A DNA stretch of 64,000 bases from Neobacillus niacini (GCF_030817595.1 NZ_JAUSZN010000001.1:380001-444000), one strand, 5' to 3'. Counted from the stretch's first letter, positions 26,224 through 35,730 are shown. Notes: a model not told the origin generated them from the sequence alone. Made by a program: numbers and translations.

Positions 26224-27565
26224 CTTCCTGGTATTTGGATAAGTCTATATCATTAAAGAATTTATATATTTGTTTCTTTGTATTCTTCGTGATTTTTTGA
26301 GATTGATTTAAAATATCGTATTCTTTCCATACTTTATTTTGTCTTGAAAAATCAATACATCCAATAATCTCAGGTAATTGGTTTAAATAAATGATTTCGT
26401 CGTTCATTCTTTTTGCTAATGTAATATATCCATAAAACATAGCATTCGTATTAATTAAACTATTTTTTCTAACAAGCGCTATCTCACCTAGAAATTCATT
26501 TGGGAATGCAAAAATTAATTCATTAAAAAACTTGATTAAATATTTAGAAGTGTTTATGGCGGCAAGTTTATCTTCAACCTTAAAAACTTCATCAATAGCA
26601 TCAGAAAGGGTTTTAAATGTCACTAAGAAATTAGAATTAGGGGCAATCATATCAGAAGCCGCCACTTTATTTCTTAATTCACTATTGTATTGTATTTGTT
26701 TAGCGATAAAATCTGCCTGTCTAGATTCACCCAGTTTTTTTAACTGCCCTTTACCCACTGGATTAGTTGTATTTAATTGTTTAAAATATTGTTGAGCCAT
26801 GGATTTTCCCAAGTTTAAAATATTTAATTTGAACATACCCTCTAAAGCAGGATCTTTTCTTAACGCTCTGACAATCGCGTTTATGCGGTGAAATCCATCT
26901 AACACATCTAATAATGTTCCCCTTGTAACAGTTAATGTCATGGAATCTTCTGCATATATTAATTCTTCGCCAGAATCATCATCAGTACTTCCTAAACGTG
27001 CATTTAACGTAATAATGGTGCTAATCATTTCACCTTTATTTAATAGCTCCTCCATTTCGATTATGCTTTTCTCAATAATTTTAGGAGTTTCAATAATTTC
27101 GTCCGAGTCCTTAGCTTTCGATTGTCTCATTTCACGTTGAGTTTCCGAATTATACTGTAGTAAGCCATTTTCAAAAAGGTTCTTTATTTCACTTGCTTTG
27201 GTATAAAGAATAAAGTCATCTTCCGTTCCCTTAAGTACATTTTTGAATGTAAAGGGGAACTCTATATTATTCGTAAGGTACCCCACAAAATTTGTCTTAA
27301 TTTCTTTAATTTCTCTAGGTGTAAAGTAGTTTGATGGTTTTATTTTGGGATTTTCCGTAGTTGAATAAATTTGTTCAATAAAAAGGTAGACTGTCTCGAT
27401 ATCTACCTTCCATAATAAGTCAGGGTTATTAAAATAACTTTGTACTTGACCTGGTAAAATTCTGTATTCTTTCATACCCTTTTTTATTTTGTTAATTAAT
27501 TTTTTGTCTTCTTTAATACCAGTCACAACTTCAATTAAATTTCCTCTGAGTTCGTTTTTTTTCAT
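26216..27565 (-). CDS. DndB/DGQHR-like protein
   Basis: A 449-residue soluble protein. The segment VLDGFHRINAIVRAL matches the DGQHR-type motif (DGxHRxxA) of DndB-like proteins; downstream QQYFKQLNTTNPVGKGQLK also fits, as these families have a Phe/Asn-rich segment after the motif. DndB regulates DNA phosphorothioation operons, but no dnd modification genes are here. From memory SP-beta has a gene of this length next to its repressor gene, so this may be the YopQ-like partner of the downstream MrpR-like protein. Binding site AAAGGAA. Confidence 0.6.
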   Translation of the reverse strand: MKKNELRGNLIEVVTGIKEDKKLINKIKKGMKEYRILPGQVQSYFNNPDLLWKVDIETVYLFIEQIYSTTENPKIKPSNYFTPREIKEIKTNFVGYLTNNIEFPFTFKNVLKGTEDDFILYTKASEIKNLFENGLLQYNSETQREMRQSKAKDSDEIIETPKIIEKSIIEMEELLNKGEMISTIITLNARLGSTDDDSGEELIYAEDSMTLTVTRGTLLDVLDGFHRINAIVRALRKDPALEGMFKLNILNLGKSMAQQYFKQLNTTNPVGKGQLKKLGESRQADFIAKQIQYNSELRNKVAASDMIAPNSNFLVTFKTLSDAIDEVFKVEDKLAAINTSKYLIKFFNELIFAFPNEFLGEIALVRKNSLINTNAMFYGYITLAKRMNDEIIYLNQLPEIIGCIDFSRQNKVWKEYDILNQSQKITKNTKKQIYKFFNDIDLSKYQEGG

Positions 27566-27689
27566 TATAATTCATTCCTTTTCAGGGTTTATATATCTTA
27601 AATTTTGAATATACAAATCTTACTTAAATAAAAAAACACTGCATAGGACTTTATTATTATTCATATTGAAATCAAATAAATTAAATAAC

Positions 27690-27721
27690 TAAAAATAAAA
27701 AAGCAGCCCAATTGGCTGCTC
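27690..27721 (-). terminator. Rho-independent terminator, minus strand
   Basis: AGCAGCC / GGCTGCT with a short loop, followed on the minus strand by a T run. No minus-strand gene lies directly before it, so it may be a leftover of a lost gene, or it may insulate the module downstream. Confidence 0.6.
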
Positions 27722-27807
27722 TAAATCGAAAACCGTGGAACCACATACGTTCTTTTTTCATACCATTAGGAGGAATGAAAAAGCAAAGTATGAAAGAAGG
27801 AGAAGTA

Positions 27808-28725
27808 ATGAACGTAATCGTCACTGGGGGCGCGGGATTTATTGGTTCGAATTTAGTCGATAGGTTAATTAATGAAGGTTTTGATACGTATGTTATTGAT
27901 AATTTATCGTCTGGAAAACGAAAATTTCTTAATCCAAGGGCTAAGTTTTATCAATCCGACATCTTAGACTTACAGAAAATGAAAGAACTTTTTGAAGAAG
28001 TGAAACCAAAGGCTGTTTTTCATCTAGCGGCACAAATAGACGTACAAACATCCATACACAATCCAGGTCTTGATGCTCAAATGAATATTTTAGGAACCAT
28101 TAACATTATTGAATTATGCAAAACGTATAATAGTAAACTCATTTATTCATCTTCTGCAGCCGTTTACGGTCCACCTCTAAATTTGCCGGTTTGTGAACAA
28201 CATCCGATTCATCCTCTATCTAATTACGGTATATCTAAGTATACACCAGAACTTTATATCCGTTGTTATGCACAACTTTATAACGTAAAATATACAATTT
28301 TAAGGTATGCAAATGTGTATGGTCCCCGGCAAATGCCAAAGGGTGAAGGTGGTGTAATCTCCATTTTTATTAATAAAATAATAAATAATGAAATCCCAGT
28401 TGTATTTGGAGATGGAGAACATACAAGAGATTTTATCTATGTGGAGGATGTCGTTACAGCCAATCTATCCGCGCTAAATGCAGAAAAAAGCGGAACATAT
28501 AACATTAGCACAAACAAACGAATATCCATCAATAAACTTATTGAAAAAATAAATACTATCTTAAATAAAAATGTTGTCCCCGAATATAAAGCGGAACGAT
28601 TAGGAGACATCAATCACAGTTGTCTTGATAACCAATTAGCAAAAATGGAACTGAAGTGGCAGCCAAAATATTCAATTATCGAAGGTTTAGCAAAAACATG
28701 CCAATTTAATAAAGAAATTCAATAG
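27808..28725 (+). CDS. NDP-sugar epimerase, GalE-like extended SDR
   Basis: The ATG at 27808 follows AGAAGGAG and starts MNVIVTGGAGFIG, the NAD-binding Rossmann motif; upstream in-frame codons have no site and no family sequence. The 305-residue product has SSSAAVYG, the catalytic YxxxK as YGISK, and GDGEHTRDFIYVEDV. It most likely interconverts UDP-Glc(NAc) and UDP-Gal(NAc). It opens the glycan locus and is closed by its own terminator. Confidence 0.88.
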   Translation: MNVIVTGGAGFIGSNLVDRLINEGFDTYVIDNLSSGKRKFLNPRAKFYQSDILDLQKMKELFEEVKPKAVFHLAAQIDVQTSIHNPGLDAQMNILGTINIIELCKTYNSKLIYSSSAAVYGPPLNLPVCEQHPIHPLSNYGISKYTPELYIRCYAQLYNVKYTILRYANVYGPRQMPKGEGGVISIFINKIINNEIPVVFGDGEHTRDFIYVEDVVTANLSALNAEKSGTYNISTNKRISINKLIEKINTILNKNVVPEYKAERLGDINHSCLDNQLAKMELKWQPKYSIIEGLAKTCQFNKEIQ

Positions 28726-28747
28726 CTTATATTTTTAATAAAAACTG

Positions 28748-28799
28748 AGGCTGACTCGAAAGGTGGTTCATAATCCATTTTTTTAGAGTCAGCCTTTAA
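28748..28799 (+). terminator. Rho-independent terminator
   Basis: AGGCTGACTC pairs with GAGTCAGCCT around an inner hairpin containing a T run. A related hairpin lies beside the second DUF4183 gene at 42485. Confidence 0.75.
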
Positions 28800-28903
28800 A
28801 TCTGATAAATATACCTATTTTTTACACACTTATTCCTTTTGTTACAAATATAATGGATTAAATATTTAACAATTGTTTTTTTGGATGATTGGAGGATAGT
28901 GAC

Positions 28904-29248
28904 TTGAGAAAACGTATATCCACAATACAATATCCCCCTCCTTTTCTAAACTTTCCAGTGATCGAAAGACAAGAATATTATGTTAGTCGTAAACAGGTAG
29001 ATACTATTGAATTTTACGCGATATCGGATGGTTTCAAAAGGGTTTACACAGAAAAAGATGCCTTAATGGGTTATGGAAAACAAAAGATATTAGATCCAAG
29101 AAACGTATCATTTCTCAATCTGTTTATAAATGGAGTTTTACAGCCCAAAACATGTTACCAAATTGAAGAAGGAAAAATTACTTTCCTTACGGATGATATT
29201 CCAGCAAAAGGAGCGCCTATTATTTTACAAATGTTTAAATTTCATTGA
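28904..29248 (+). CDS. DUF4183 domain protein, likely spore-surface
   Basis: The TTG at 28904 is placed eight bases after TTGGAGG, giving 114 residues; an earlier TTG lies within the binding site. The C-terminal half contains FLNLFINGVLQPKTCYQIEEG and TDDIPAKGAPIILQ, the DUF4183 pattern (INGVLQ-x-Y-x5-G, then PxGxPIIL), found in Bacillus exosporium-associated genes. It is a beta-rich structural-type protein with no enzyme motif. The second member lies at 42557. Confidence 0.85.
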   Translation: MRKRISTIQYPPPFLNFPVIERQEYYVSRKQVDTIEFYAISDGFKRVYTEKDALMGYGKQKILDPRNVSFLNLFINGVLQPKTCYQIEEGKITFLTDDIPAKGAPIILQMFKFH

Positions 29249-29434
29249 AAAAACTAAGACTAAAAAAGGGAAACATTGTCATTAAACAATAATATCTATT
29301 CGGATTGTTTCCAGTACAGAATGGGTGAAAAATTATTAATCACTAAGAAATAAAAATTCTGTAGTCATTATAATAACATATTCCCAATTGGATCCTGCTT
29401 TTGGGTCATTCCTCGCGTTCCTTCGTTAATATAT

Positions 29435-30652
29435 TTACTTAGTCATTTTTCTTTTGGAGATTGCACTTTGATATACATTCAAAACTTTCTCAACAGCCTC
29501 TTCGGGAATCCAATGTTTCATTCCCCATTTCTTCGCATTGGATCCTAAAATTTTCCTATACTTTTCGTTCTTGAGTAATAAAATCAAATTTTTACATAAA
29601 ATCTCTGAATCACAAGCAGGGGTTACAATACCTGTTACCCCATGCTCTACCATTTCAGGTAATCCACCTGTATCACTAACTATTACAGCCCTTTCGGCAA
29701 TTTGTGCTTCTATGACAGACAGAGGCTGGTTTTCGATTAGACTGGGAAGAACAAAAATATCAGAAAGACTTAATAAATAAGGTACATCATCCCTCTTTCC
29801 AAGAAAAATAATGTTCTCTTCTAACCCCAAAATACGACTTTGAATTTGTAACTCTGCCTGTTTATCGCCTTCTCCAACAATCCAGCACACCCAGTCAGTG
29901 CGAATTTCTTTCAGCTTGGAGAGAGCAGATATAAGAAACTGTACCCCTTTAAGTTCTACAAGCCTTCCAGTATATATGATAACTTTTTTGTCGCTAGGTC
30001 TTTGAATAGAATTTTGCTCTTTCATTTGTTTAAAGAAGGACTCTGTATCGTATCCATAGTTACTTAGTTTAAGCTGTTCAACTGGGACATTAAACTCATT
30101 GGCTAAAACATTCATTAACCATTTATTCGCTACGATTGTATACTCAGGGGAAGTCGCTCCAATATGTTCAAGTTCATCAAAATATTCCTTTGCCATGTAA
30201 GAAGTTGGAGAGTTATGAATAGTAGTTAATTGCTGCCTAATCTCATGCGCTACACATCCATGAAGTGTAGCTACTAATGCAGTATGTTCGGGGCGGATTC
30301 GATTAATACTCGCTGTAGAAATAACATCTTGTGTATGGATTATATCGTATTTTTCTAACCCCAAGTAGCTAACGGCTTTCGCATAAAATTTTTGTTGAGT
30401 TTCAGTATACTGCACCAATGGATTTATATGGTAAGTAATAAAGTTTTCAGTGTTGTCGCTAAGCATGAACCACTCACTTTTTTCAACCCTTCGTTCTTCA
30501 TTTACCATGTGTACATAGGAATTATCATGACCGTAACCCAGTAAATCCACTTCATGCCCTAAAGACTCTAATTTTTTTTTCAGCTGAACCATATATGTCC
30601 AGACTCCTCCTAAATGTGGAACAGCCCAGTACGTTGCAAGCAGAACCTTCAT
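29435..30652 (-). CDS. GT4 glycosyltransferase
   Basis: 405 residues from the ATG behind AAGGGAGAT. GT-B fold: N-terminal ATYWAVPHLGGVWTYMVQL, C-terminal nucleotide-sugar domain with YTGRLVELKGVQFLI, GEGD and the E-x7-E motif ENQPLSVIE. It is a retaining glycosyltransferase acting at the cytosolic face on glycan or glycolipid acceptors. It is closest to the gene at 43215 and lies on the opposite strand from most of the locus. Confidence 0.9.
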   Translation of the reverse strand: MKVLLATYWAVPHLGGVWTYMVQLKKKLESLGHEVDLLGYGHDNSYVHMVNEERRVEKSEWFMLSDNTENFITYHINPLVQYTETQQKFYAKAVSYLGLEKYDIIHTQDVISTASINRIRPEHTALVATLHGCVAHEIRQQLTTIHNSPTSYMAKEYFDELEHIGATSPEYTIVANKWLMNVLANEFNVPVEQLKLSNYGYDTESFFKQMKEQNSIQRPSDKKVIIYTGRLVELKGVQFLISALSKLKEIRTDWVCWIVGEGDKQAELQIQSRILGLEENIIFLGKRDDVPYLLSLSDIFVLPSLIENQPLSVIEAQIAERAVIVSDTGGLPEMVEHGVTGIVTPACDSEILCKNLILLLKNEKYRKILGSNAKKWGMKHWIPEEAVEKVLNVYQSAISKRKMTK

Positions 30653-30905
30653 AAACACATCTCCCTTTAAAAATAACTATCTAATATAGTATTTTGGAAG
30701 AATAAAGTGGTATAGGATACATGTCCTTTTAATACAATAATTTATTTATCCCCCAGGACTTTGGGGAAGAATTCTGATTTATGGATATCGATGGAAATTA
30801 AATAATTTATATGTCTATAGCAAATATAAAATAAATGAATAACCTATAAAGTAATTATCTCAAGGGGAATAGTGTAAGAGATAAATAATATTACGCAGGG
30901 GGTGG

Positions 30906-32000
30906 ATGATGAAAATCATGACCATTTTAGGGACAAGGCCTGAAATTATACGCTTAAGTCTCATTATAAAAAAATTGGATACGTATGCTGAAAAACATAC
31001 TTTAGTTCACACAGGACAAAATTATACATCTTCTTTAAGTGCTATATTCTTTCAACAATTAGGGATTAGAGAACCCGATTATATTTTGTCTGATGAACAG
31101 ATGTCCCTTGGGCAGCAGTTATCGACCATGTATAAAAATTTAGAGATCATTTTCGTAAAAGAAAAACCCGATAAAGTATTAGTATTAGGTGATACAAATA
31201 GTGGGTTAAGTGCCATCCTAGCTGAAAGAATGGGTATTCCTGTTATTCATATGGAGGCCGGAAATCGTTGTTTTGATCTAGAAGTACCAGAAGAAAAAAA
31301 CCGTCGTATAATCGATTCAATATCTAGTTTTAATATCCCATATACACCTCAAAGCAAAGAGAATTTAATCAATGAAGGAATCCCCAGAAATCGAATTATT
31401 GTATCTGGAAACCCCATAAATGAGGTTTTGGAGCATTATAAGTACGAAATTGAGCAAAGTAAAATCCTTGAAAAGTTACGATTAAAAGAAGGGAGTTATT
31501 TTTTAGTTACCATCCATCGAGCAGAAAATGTTGATTATGAAGATCGTTTACACGAGATTATCAATGGAATCAATCATGTAGCAGAAGCCTATAAAAAAAG
31601 AGTAATTTGTAGTTTACATCCCCGTACTAAATCACGCATACAAAGCAGTTCAGTTATTAACATTCATCCCTTAGTGGAATTCCATGAGCCATTTAGTTTC
31701 TTTGATTTTGTTAAGCTTGAAAAAAGTGCTTATTGCGTATTGACCGACAGCGGTACTGTTCAGGAGGAATGCTGTCTGTTTCATGTTCCAACTGTTACAA
31801 TTCGCAAATCTACTGAAAGACCTGAAACGATCGAGTGTGGAAGCAATATCCTCTCAGGTATTAATGCGAACAAAATTGTAGATTGTGTTCATATTATGGT
31901 AAATCTGCCGAAAACATGGTCCTTTCCAGAGGGTTATGCTTGTAAAAATGTGGCGGATAAAATGATTAAACTATTATTAGGAGGCATACAAGTTGTTTAG
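30906..32000 (+). CDS. UDP-N-acetylglucosamine 2-epimerase (WecB/FnlC-like)
   Basis: The 364-residue product has the non-hydrolysing epimerase signature: ILGTRPEIIRLS, VLGDTNSGLSA, HMEAGNRCFDLEVPEEKNRR and TDSGTVQEECC. It overlaps the following dehydratase gene by eight bases, and an RmlD-like reductase follows directly. In this trio the epimerase is probably the C-2 epimerase acting on a UDP-2-acetamido-2,6-dideoxy-L-hexose (as FnlC/WbjD/WbvD) rather than making UDP-ManNAc. The choice is an inference from the operon. Confidence 0.88.
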   Translation: MMKIMTILGTRPEIIRLSLIIKKLDTYAEKHTLVHTGQNYTSSLSAIFFQQLGIREPDYILSDEQMSLGQQLSTMYKNLEIIFVKEKPDKVLVLGDTNSGLSAILAERMGIPVIHMEAGNRCFDLEVPEEKNRRIIDSISSFNIPYTPQSKENLINEGIPRNRIIVSGNPINEVLEHYKYEIEQSKILEKLRLKEGSYFLVTIHRAENVDYEDRLHEIINGINHVAEAYKKRVICSLHPRTKSRIQSSSVINIHPLVEFHEPFSFFDFVKLEKSAYCVLTDSGTVQEECCLFHVPTVTIRKSTERPETIECGSNILSGINANKIVDCVHIMVNLPKTWSFPEGYACKNVADKMIKLLLGGIQVV

Positions 32001-32979
32001 TAACCAAATCGTCCTGGTAACAGGTGGTACTGGTTCATGGGGCCATGAACTAGTCAGGCAGCTATTAACATACAATCCGAAAGAAATACGAATTTTTTCA
32101 AGGAATGAATCGAATCAATTCAACATGAAGCAAGAATTTGACAATAATCCAAAATTAAATTTTATCATTGGCGATATTAAAGATAAGGATGCATTATTTG
32201 AGGCATGCCAGAATGTTAAATATGTGTTCCACCTTGCTGCTTTAAAGCATGTTCCAGTATGTGAGGATCAGCCCGATGAAGCAATGAAAACGAATGTTAC
32301 TGGAACACAGAATGTAATAGATGCAGCTATAGAATGCAAAGTCCAGAAAGTTATTTATATTTCTACAGATAAAGCCTCAGATCCTGCCAATTTTTATGGA
32401 CTTTCAAAGGCTATGGGAGAGAAGCTAATTATTCATTCAAACTTGAGAAATACCAATACAAGGTTCGTATGTATACGTGGAGGTAATGTATTAGGCACAA
32501 ATGGCAGTGTTATACATGTGTTTAAAAAGCAAATTAATGAGAAGCAAAAGATTGGTATTACAGATGTAGAAATGACTCGTTTTTTCTTAACAGTCCACGA
32601 TGCTATAAAGCTAGTCTTTAAGGCTACTTTTGACAGCGTTGGCGGGGAAATCTTCGTCATGAAGATGCCGGCATGCAAAATTCTAGATCTTGCCCATGTC
32701 TTAATAGAGGCCTCATCTAATAAAAATGTTCAGATTGAAACATTAGGGATACGCCCTGGTGAAAAAATCCATGAACAACTTCTTTCAGAGTATGAAAGCA
32801 AAATGGCATACATTTGTGATGAGGAGTATTATGTTATTCTACCGTCCATTCAAATAGAAGGATTAAAGGAGCATTATGCTGGATGCAAACGTGTTAATTT
32901 AGAGAGTTATAATTCCAGCACAGGATTACTAAGTAAAGCTGAAATAAAGGAAATGCTAATAAAAGGCAGGTTTATTTAA
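31993..32979 (+). CDS. CapD-like UDP-GlcNAc 4,6-dehydratase/5-epimerase
   Basis: TTG start spaced eight bases after TAGGAGG. The 328-residue SDR has VTGGTGSWGHELVRQLL for NAD, FHLAALKHVPVCEDQP, and the catalytic region STDKASDPANFYGLSK with the YxxxK pair. This is the short soluble CapD/FnlA/WbjB/WbvB type that turns UDP-GlcNAc into a UDP-4-keto-6-deoxy-hexose. A paralogue lies at 46228. Middle gene of a tight three-gene operon. Confidence 0.88.
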   Translation: MFSNQIVLVTGGTGSWGHELVRQLLTYNPKEIRIFSRNESNQFNMKQEFDNNPKLNFIIGDIKDKDALFEACQNVKYVFHLAALKHVPVCEDQPDEAMKTNVTGTQNVIDAAIECKVQKVIYISTDKASDPANFYGLSKAMGEKLIIHSNLRNTNTRFVCIRGGNVLGTNGSVIHVFKKQINEKQKIGITDVEMTRFFLTVHDAIKLVFKATFDSVGGEIFVMKMPACKILDLAHVLIEASSNKNVQIETLGIRPGEKIHEQLLSEYESKMAYICDEEYYVILPSIQIEGLKEHYAGCKRVNLESYNSSTGLLSKAEIKEMLIKGRFI

Positions 32980-33813
32980 ATGAAGATCCTTATACTTGGT
33001 GGACAAGGTATGGCCGGACATGTGATGACTAAGTATTTTATGGACAAAACACAATATGAGGTAAACTATACTTCAAGGGATGCGAATGACAATAAAAGTA
33101 AATATTTAGATGTCACTGATTTTAAAAGAGTTGAAGAAACGATAGAAATGTTAAAACCTGATATCATCATCAATTGTGTTGGTATTTTAAATGATCATGC
33201 AGCCCGTAATCCTCTTATAGCCTTCCAGGTGAATAGCTTGCTTCCTCATCAATTAGCAAAATTTGTTGAGCGCCACCATGGGAAATTAATTCATATCAGT
33301 ACAGACTGCGTATTTTCCGGATTAAAAGGAGAATATACAGAAGATGATGTTCCAGATGGTAATTCAGTCTATTCCCAATCTAAACAATTGGGTGAAATCA
33401 TCAGTGATAAACACCTGACCATACGTACTTCCATCATTGGTCCAGAAATGAAAGAGGATGGAATTGGCTTATTTTTATGGTTCATGAAACAAACAGGAAA
33501 GATTAAAGGGTATACAAACGTCTTATGGAATGGAGTAACCACTCTCGAACTAGCTAAGGCAACAGAAGAATTAATCACCAATCAAATTACAGGTTTATAT
33601 CAGTTGGGTTCAGAACAAAAAATTTCAAAGTATTCATTACTAAAATTGATTCAGGATGTTTTTGGGAAAAATGATGTTGAAATTATCCCTGACCATGCTA
33701 TCATTCTTGATCGTACGATTAAAAATACTAGAACTGATTTTAAATATGTCATTCCAGATTATAAACAGATGTTACTAGCATTAAAGAATTGGATGGATAA
33801 CAAAAATAATTGA
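32980..33813 (+). CDS. RmlD-like NDP-4-keto-6-deoxysugar reductase
   Basis: A 277-residue SDR starting directly after the previous stop. It shows ILGGQGMAGHVM for NADPH, NCVGILNDHAARNPLIAFQ, HISTDCVFSG, and the catalytic YSQSK. It should reduce the keto-sugar made by the dehydratase. FnlB/CapF proteins of the L-FucNAc route carry an extra C-terminal cupin, absent here; the cupin-free form matches the L-RhaNAc/L-QuiNAc type (WbvR). Confidence 0.88.
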   Translation: MKILILGGQGMAGHVMTKYFMDKTQYEVNYTSRDANDNKSKYLDVTDFKRVEETIEMLKPDIIINCVGILNDHAARNPLIAFQVNSLLPHQLAKFVERHHGKLIHISTDCVFSGLKGEYTEDDVPDGNSVYSQSKQLGEIISDKHLTIRTSIIGPEMKEDGIGLFLWFMKQTGKIKGYTNVLWNGVTTLELAKATEELITNQITGLYQLGSEQKISKYSLLKLIQDVFGKNDVEIIPDHAIILDRTIKNTRTDFKYVIPDYKQMLLALKNWMDNKNN

Positions 33814-33829
33814 TTCGGCGTCAATCATA

Positions 33830-33886
33830 AAAACCGGTTTAGCAGGGTGAAAACATCATCCATACTAAACCGGTTCATTTTTTTTT
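33830..33886. terminator. Bidirectional terminator between convergent genes
   Basis: AACCGGTTTAG pairs perfectly with CTAAACCGGTT; T runs on both sides. Confidence 0.85.
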
Positions 33887-33897
33887 AGCATTACCTC

Positions 33898-34977
33898 CTA
33901 ATTTAGGACTATGCCTAAACTGGTTAACATTTCGGCAAAATGCCTGCTATATAATTCTGGACTAAAATCTTGTTTTAAATGTGCAAGTGCGTTTGAGCGG
34001 ATATATTCCCGCAAGTATTGATTTGTCATAAGTTCATTGGCCTCTCGTACTGCTTCTTCAATATTCCCAATGGTGTAGTACTTACCGGTTTGGTTATGAT
34101 GTATGGAGCTTCTGACTCCATCAGAATCTGTGGTTAATACCGGGCATCTGCAGCTCATTGCTTCGAGAATGGAGTATGGAGCACCTTCTACTTTTGAGGT
34201 CGAACAAAGAAAGCCGCCTGAATCGCCAATAATTGAAAAATAGTCAGCCATTTTTTCATTTGGGATATTTGGATGGATGGTAAGATTGTTTTCAAGATTC
34301 AATAATTGAATTAACTGGTGAAAATCCGCTCTTTCTATTGGGGTTGATAACGTAGGATCTTCGAACATGTACAATTGTAGATTAGGATAATATTGGTTAA
34401 TGAGTTGATAGCCAATTTGAAGAAATTCTCTCCAATTTTTATTATCCTCAATCCGCCCAGTCCAAGCAATGATGGGTTGACTGCTAACCGGATGTGATTG
34501 GTAGCTAAATTGACTTGTATCAAAACAGTTATTAAAGGCGAACTTTGGGAATGTTGGATAAAACTCATTAAATATTTCCACGATATGTGGGGTTTTTGGA
34601 TTTAACACTCCATTACCATAACCAGTAACATAAGGTATTGCATTCTGAAGCTCCGACCTTGCAACATGTTTGGGACCATATCCTTGAATTTCTAAAATTA
34701 TCTTACCCTTGTACCCTAAATCCCTAAATCTTTTAATTGCCCGATAATCTGAAATGATAATAATTGCTTCATAGTTTCCTTCATCTATTATTTTTTTTAT
34801 TTCTTTGTCATCATCTGTAATAAAGGTTGGCGCATCATGATTATTAACCAACTCTCTCTGTTTCCGATAATACAAGAAGTGACAATTGATGTTTAATTTC
34901 CTTAGTGCCGAACATCTCTGACGATTCAATGTTTCTACTCCACCACTCGGAACATAAAAAACAAATAGTATATTCAT
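33898..34977 (-). CDS. GT4 glycosyltransferase, divergent from the others
   Basis: The ATG behind CAGGAGG gives 359 residues. It starts MNILFVFYVPSGGVETLNRQ and has the GT-B C-terminal domain IIAWTGRIEDNKNW with the E-x7-E motif as EGAPYSILEAM. It is only distantly related to the other four GT4 proteins here. It probably adds a sugar to the same surface glycan. Confidence 0.87.
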   Translation of the reverse strand: MNILFVFYVPSGGVETLNRQRCSALRKLNINCHFLYYRKQRELVNNHDAPTFITDDDKEIKKIIDEGNYEAIIIISDYRAIKRFRDLGYKGKIILEIQGYGPKHVARSELQNAIPYVTGYGNGVLNPKTPHIVEIFNEFYPTFPKFAFNNCFDTSQFSYQSHPVSSQPIIAWTGRIEDNKNWREFLQIGYQLINQYYPNLQLYMFEDPTLSTPIERADFHQLIQLLNLENNLTIHPNIPNEKMADYFSIIGDSGGFLCSTSKVEGAPYSILEAMSCRCPVLTTDSDGVRSSIHHNQTGKYYTIGNIEEAVREANELMTNQYLREYIRSNALAHLKQDFSPELYSRHFAEMLTSLGIVLN

Positions 34978-35156
34978 ATTTTTCCTCCTGATTTTCAAAC
35001 ATATGATATGTATATGGTTCATTTGAGCCAAGGTTTTAGACAACAACACATTAATAAAATAAATTTTTTCCTATTCAAACAAATGTCCATGCATTTTTAG
35101 CTTCTGCTCATAACATGTTAAAGTATTAAGACTTTTTTAAGAGAGGAGGTGATCTT

Positions 35157-35604
35157 ATCACTAGACTAATAGATGCTAGAACCTCACAAAACGCAAGCTA
35201 TGCTAATTCCATTTCAGTTCCTCTTTTACTTGGAGAACAAGAACTTTTTGGACGAGTTGTACTTTTAACAAACGGTGCAACCGGGCTGCTTCGGACTCAA
35301 TTAACTGGAACCGTCACTGTTCAACTACCCCTTCTTCCAGTAGCAACCTCTGTTACCGTTACGATAGTAAGGGGATTTGCCCCGACTGATTTATTAATAT
35401 ATTCCGCTAGAGAAGCTCTTGACTTATCAATAGTAGGACCTCAAGTTATTTCTTTTACGGCTTCTGATTTTAGAGTGCCTATTCCAGCAGATAATCGACT
35501 CCCCGTATACAGCTTTTGTCAGCGCTGATGCAGTGGGAACTTTTCGTGTAGGACCAGAAAGTTTTAATGCTGCCGTTTATTCGGACCAGCCATTAGGATT
35601 ATAA
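35157..35604 (+). pseudogene. Broken ExsC-like spore-surface protein gene
   Basis: A strong binding site (AGGAGGTGAT) is followed at normal spacing by ATC instead of ATG, then by about 115 codons in one frame: TRLIDARTSQNASYANSIS, LLTNGATGLLRTQLTGTVTV, RGFAPTDLLIY. At a CCCC run near 35504 the frame must shift by one to continue with TAFVSADAVGTFRVGPESF to a stop at 35602. The pattern resembles exosporium protein C of the B. cereus group. With a lost start codon and a frameshift it is probably dead, unless ATC initiates or these are sequencing errors. Confidence 0.6.
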
Positions 35605-35692
35605 CGGTTTTTTTTTCAAAATGAAGCAACAAAGTGCACTAATAAAAATAAAGTATATGATTTTGTTCACACCAAATAATCCCAATATTTAT

Positions 35693-35730
35693 GGGCATGA
35701 CTCACACATTAGTCGAGAATGCCCTTTTTT
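35693..35730 (+). terminator. Rho-independent terminator
   Basis: GGGCAT / ATGCCC with a 20-base loop, then six T; it separates the ExsC-like remnant from the GT2 gene. Confidence 0.6.

Noticed and set aside
25240..27565. Active prophage integrase or dnd phosphorothioation system
   Set aside because: The recombinase lacks its catalytic residues and no dndA, C, D, E or phage structural genes are present.
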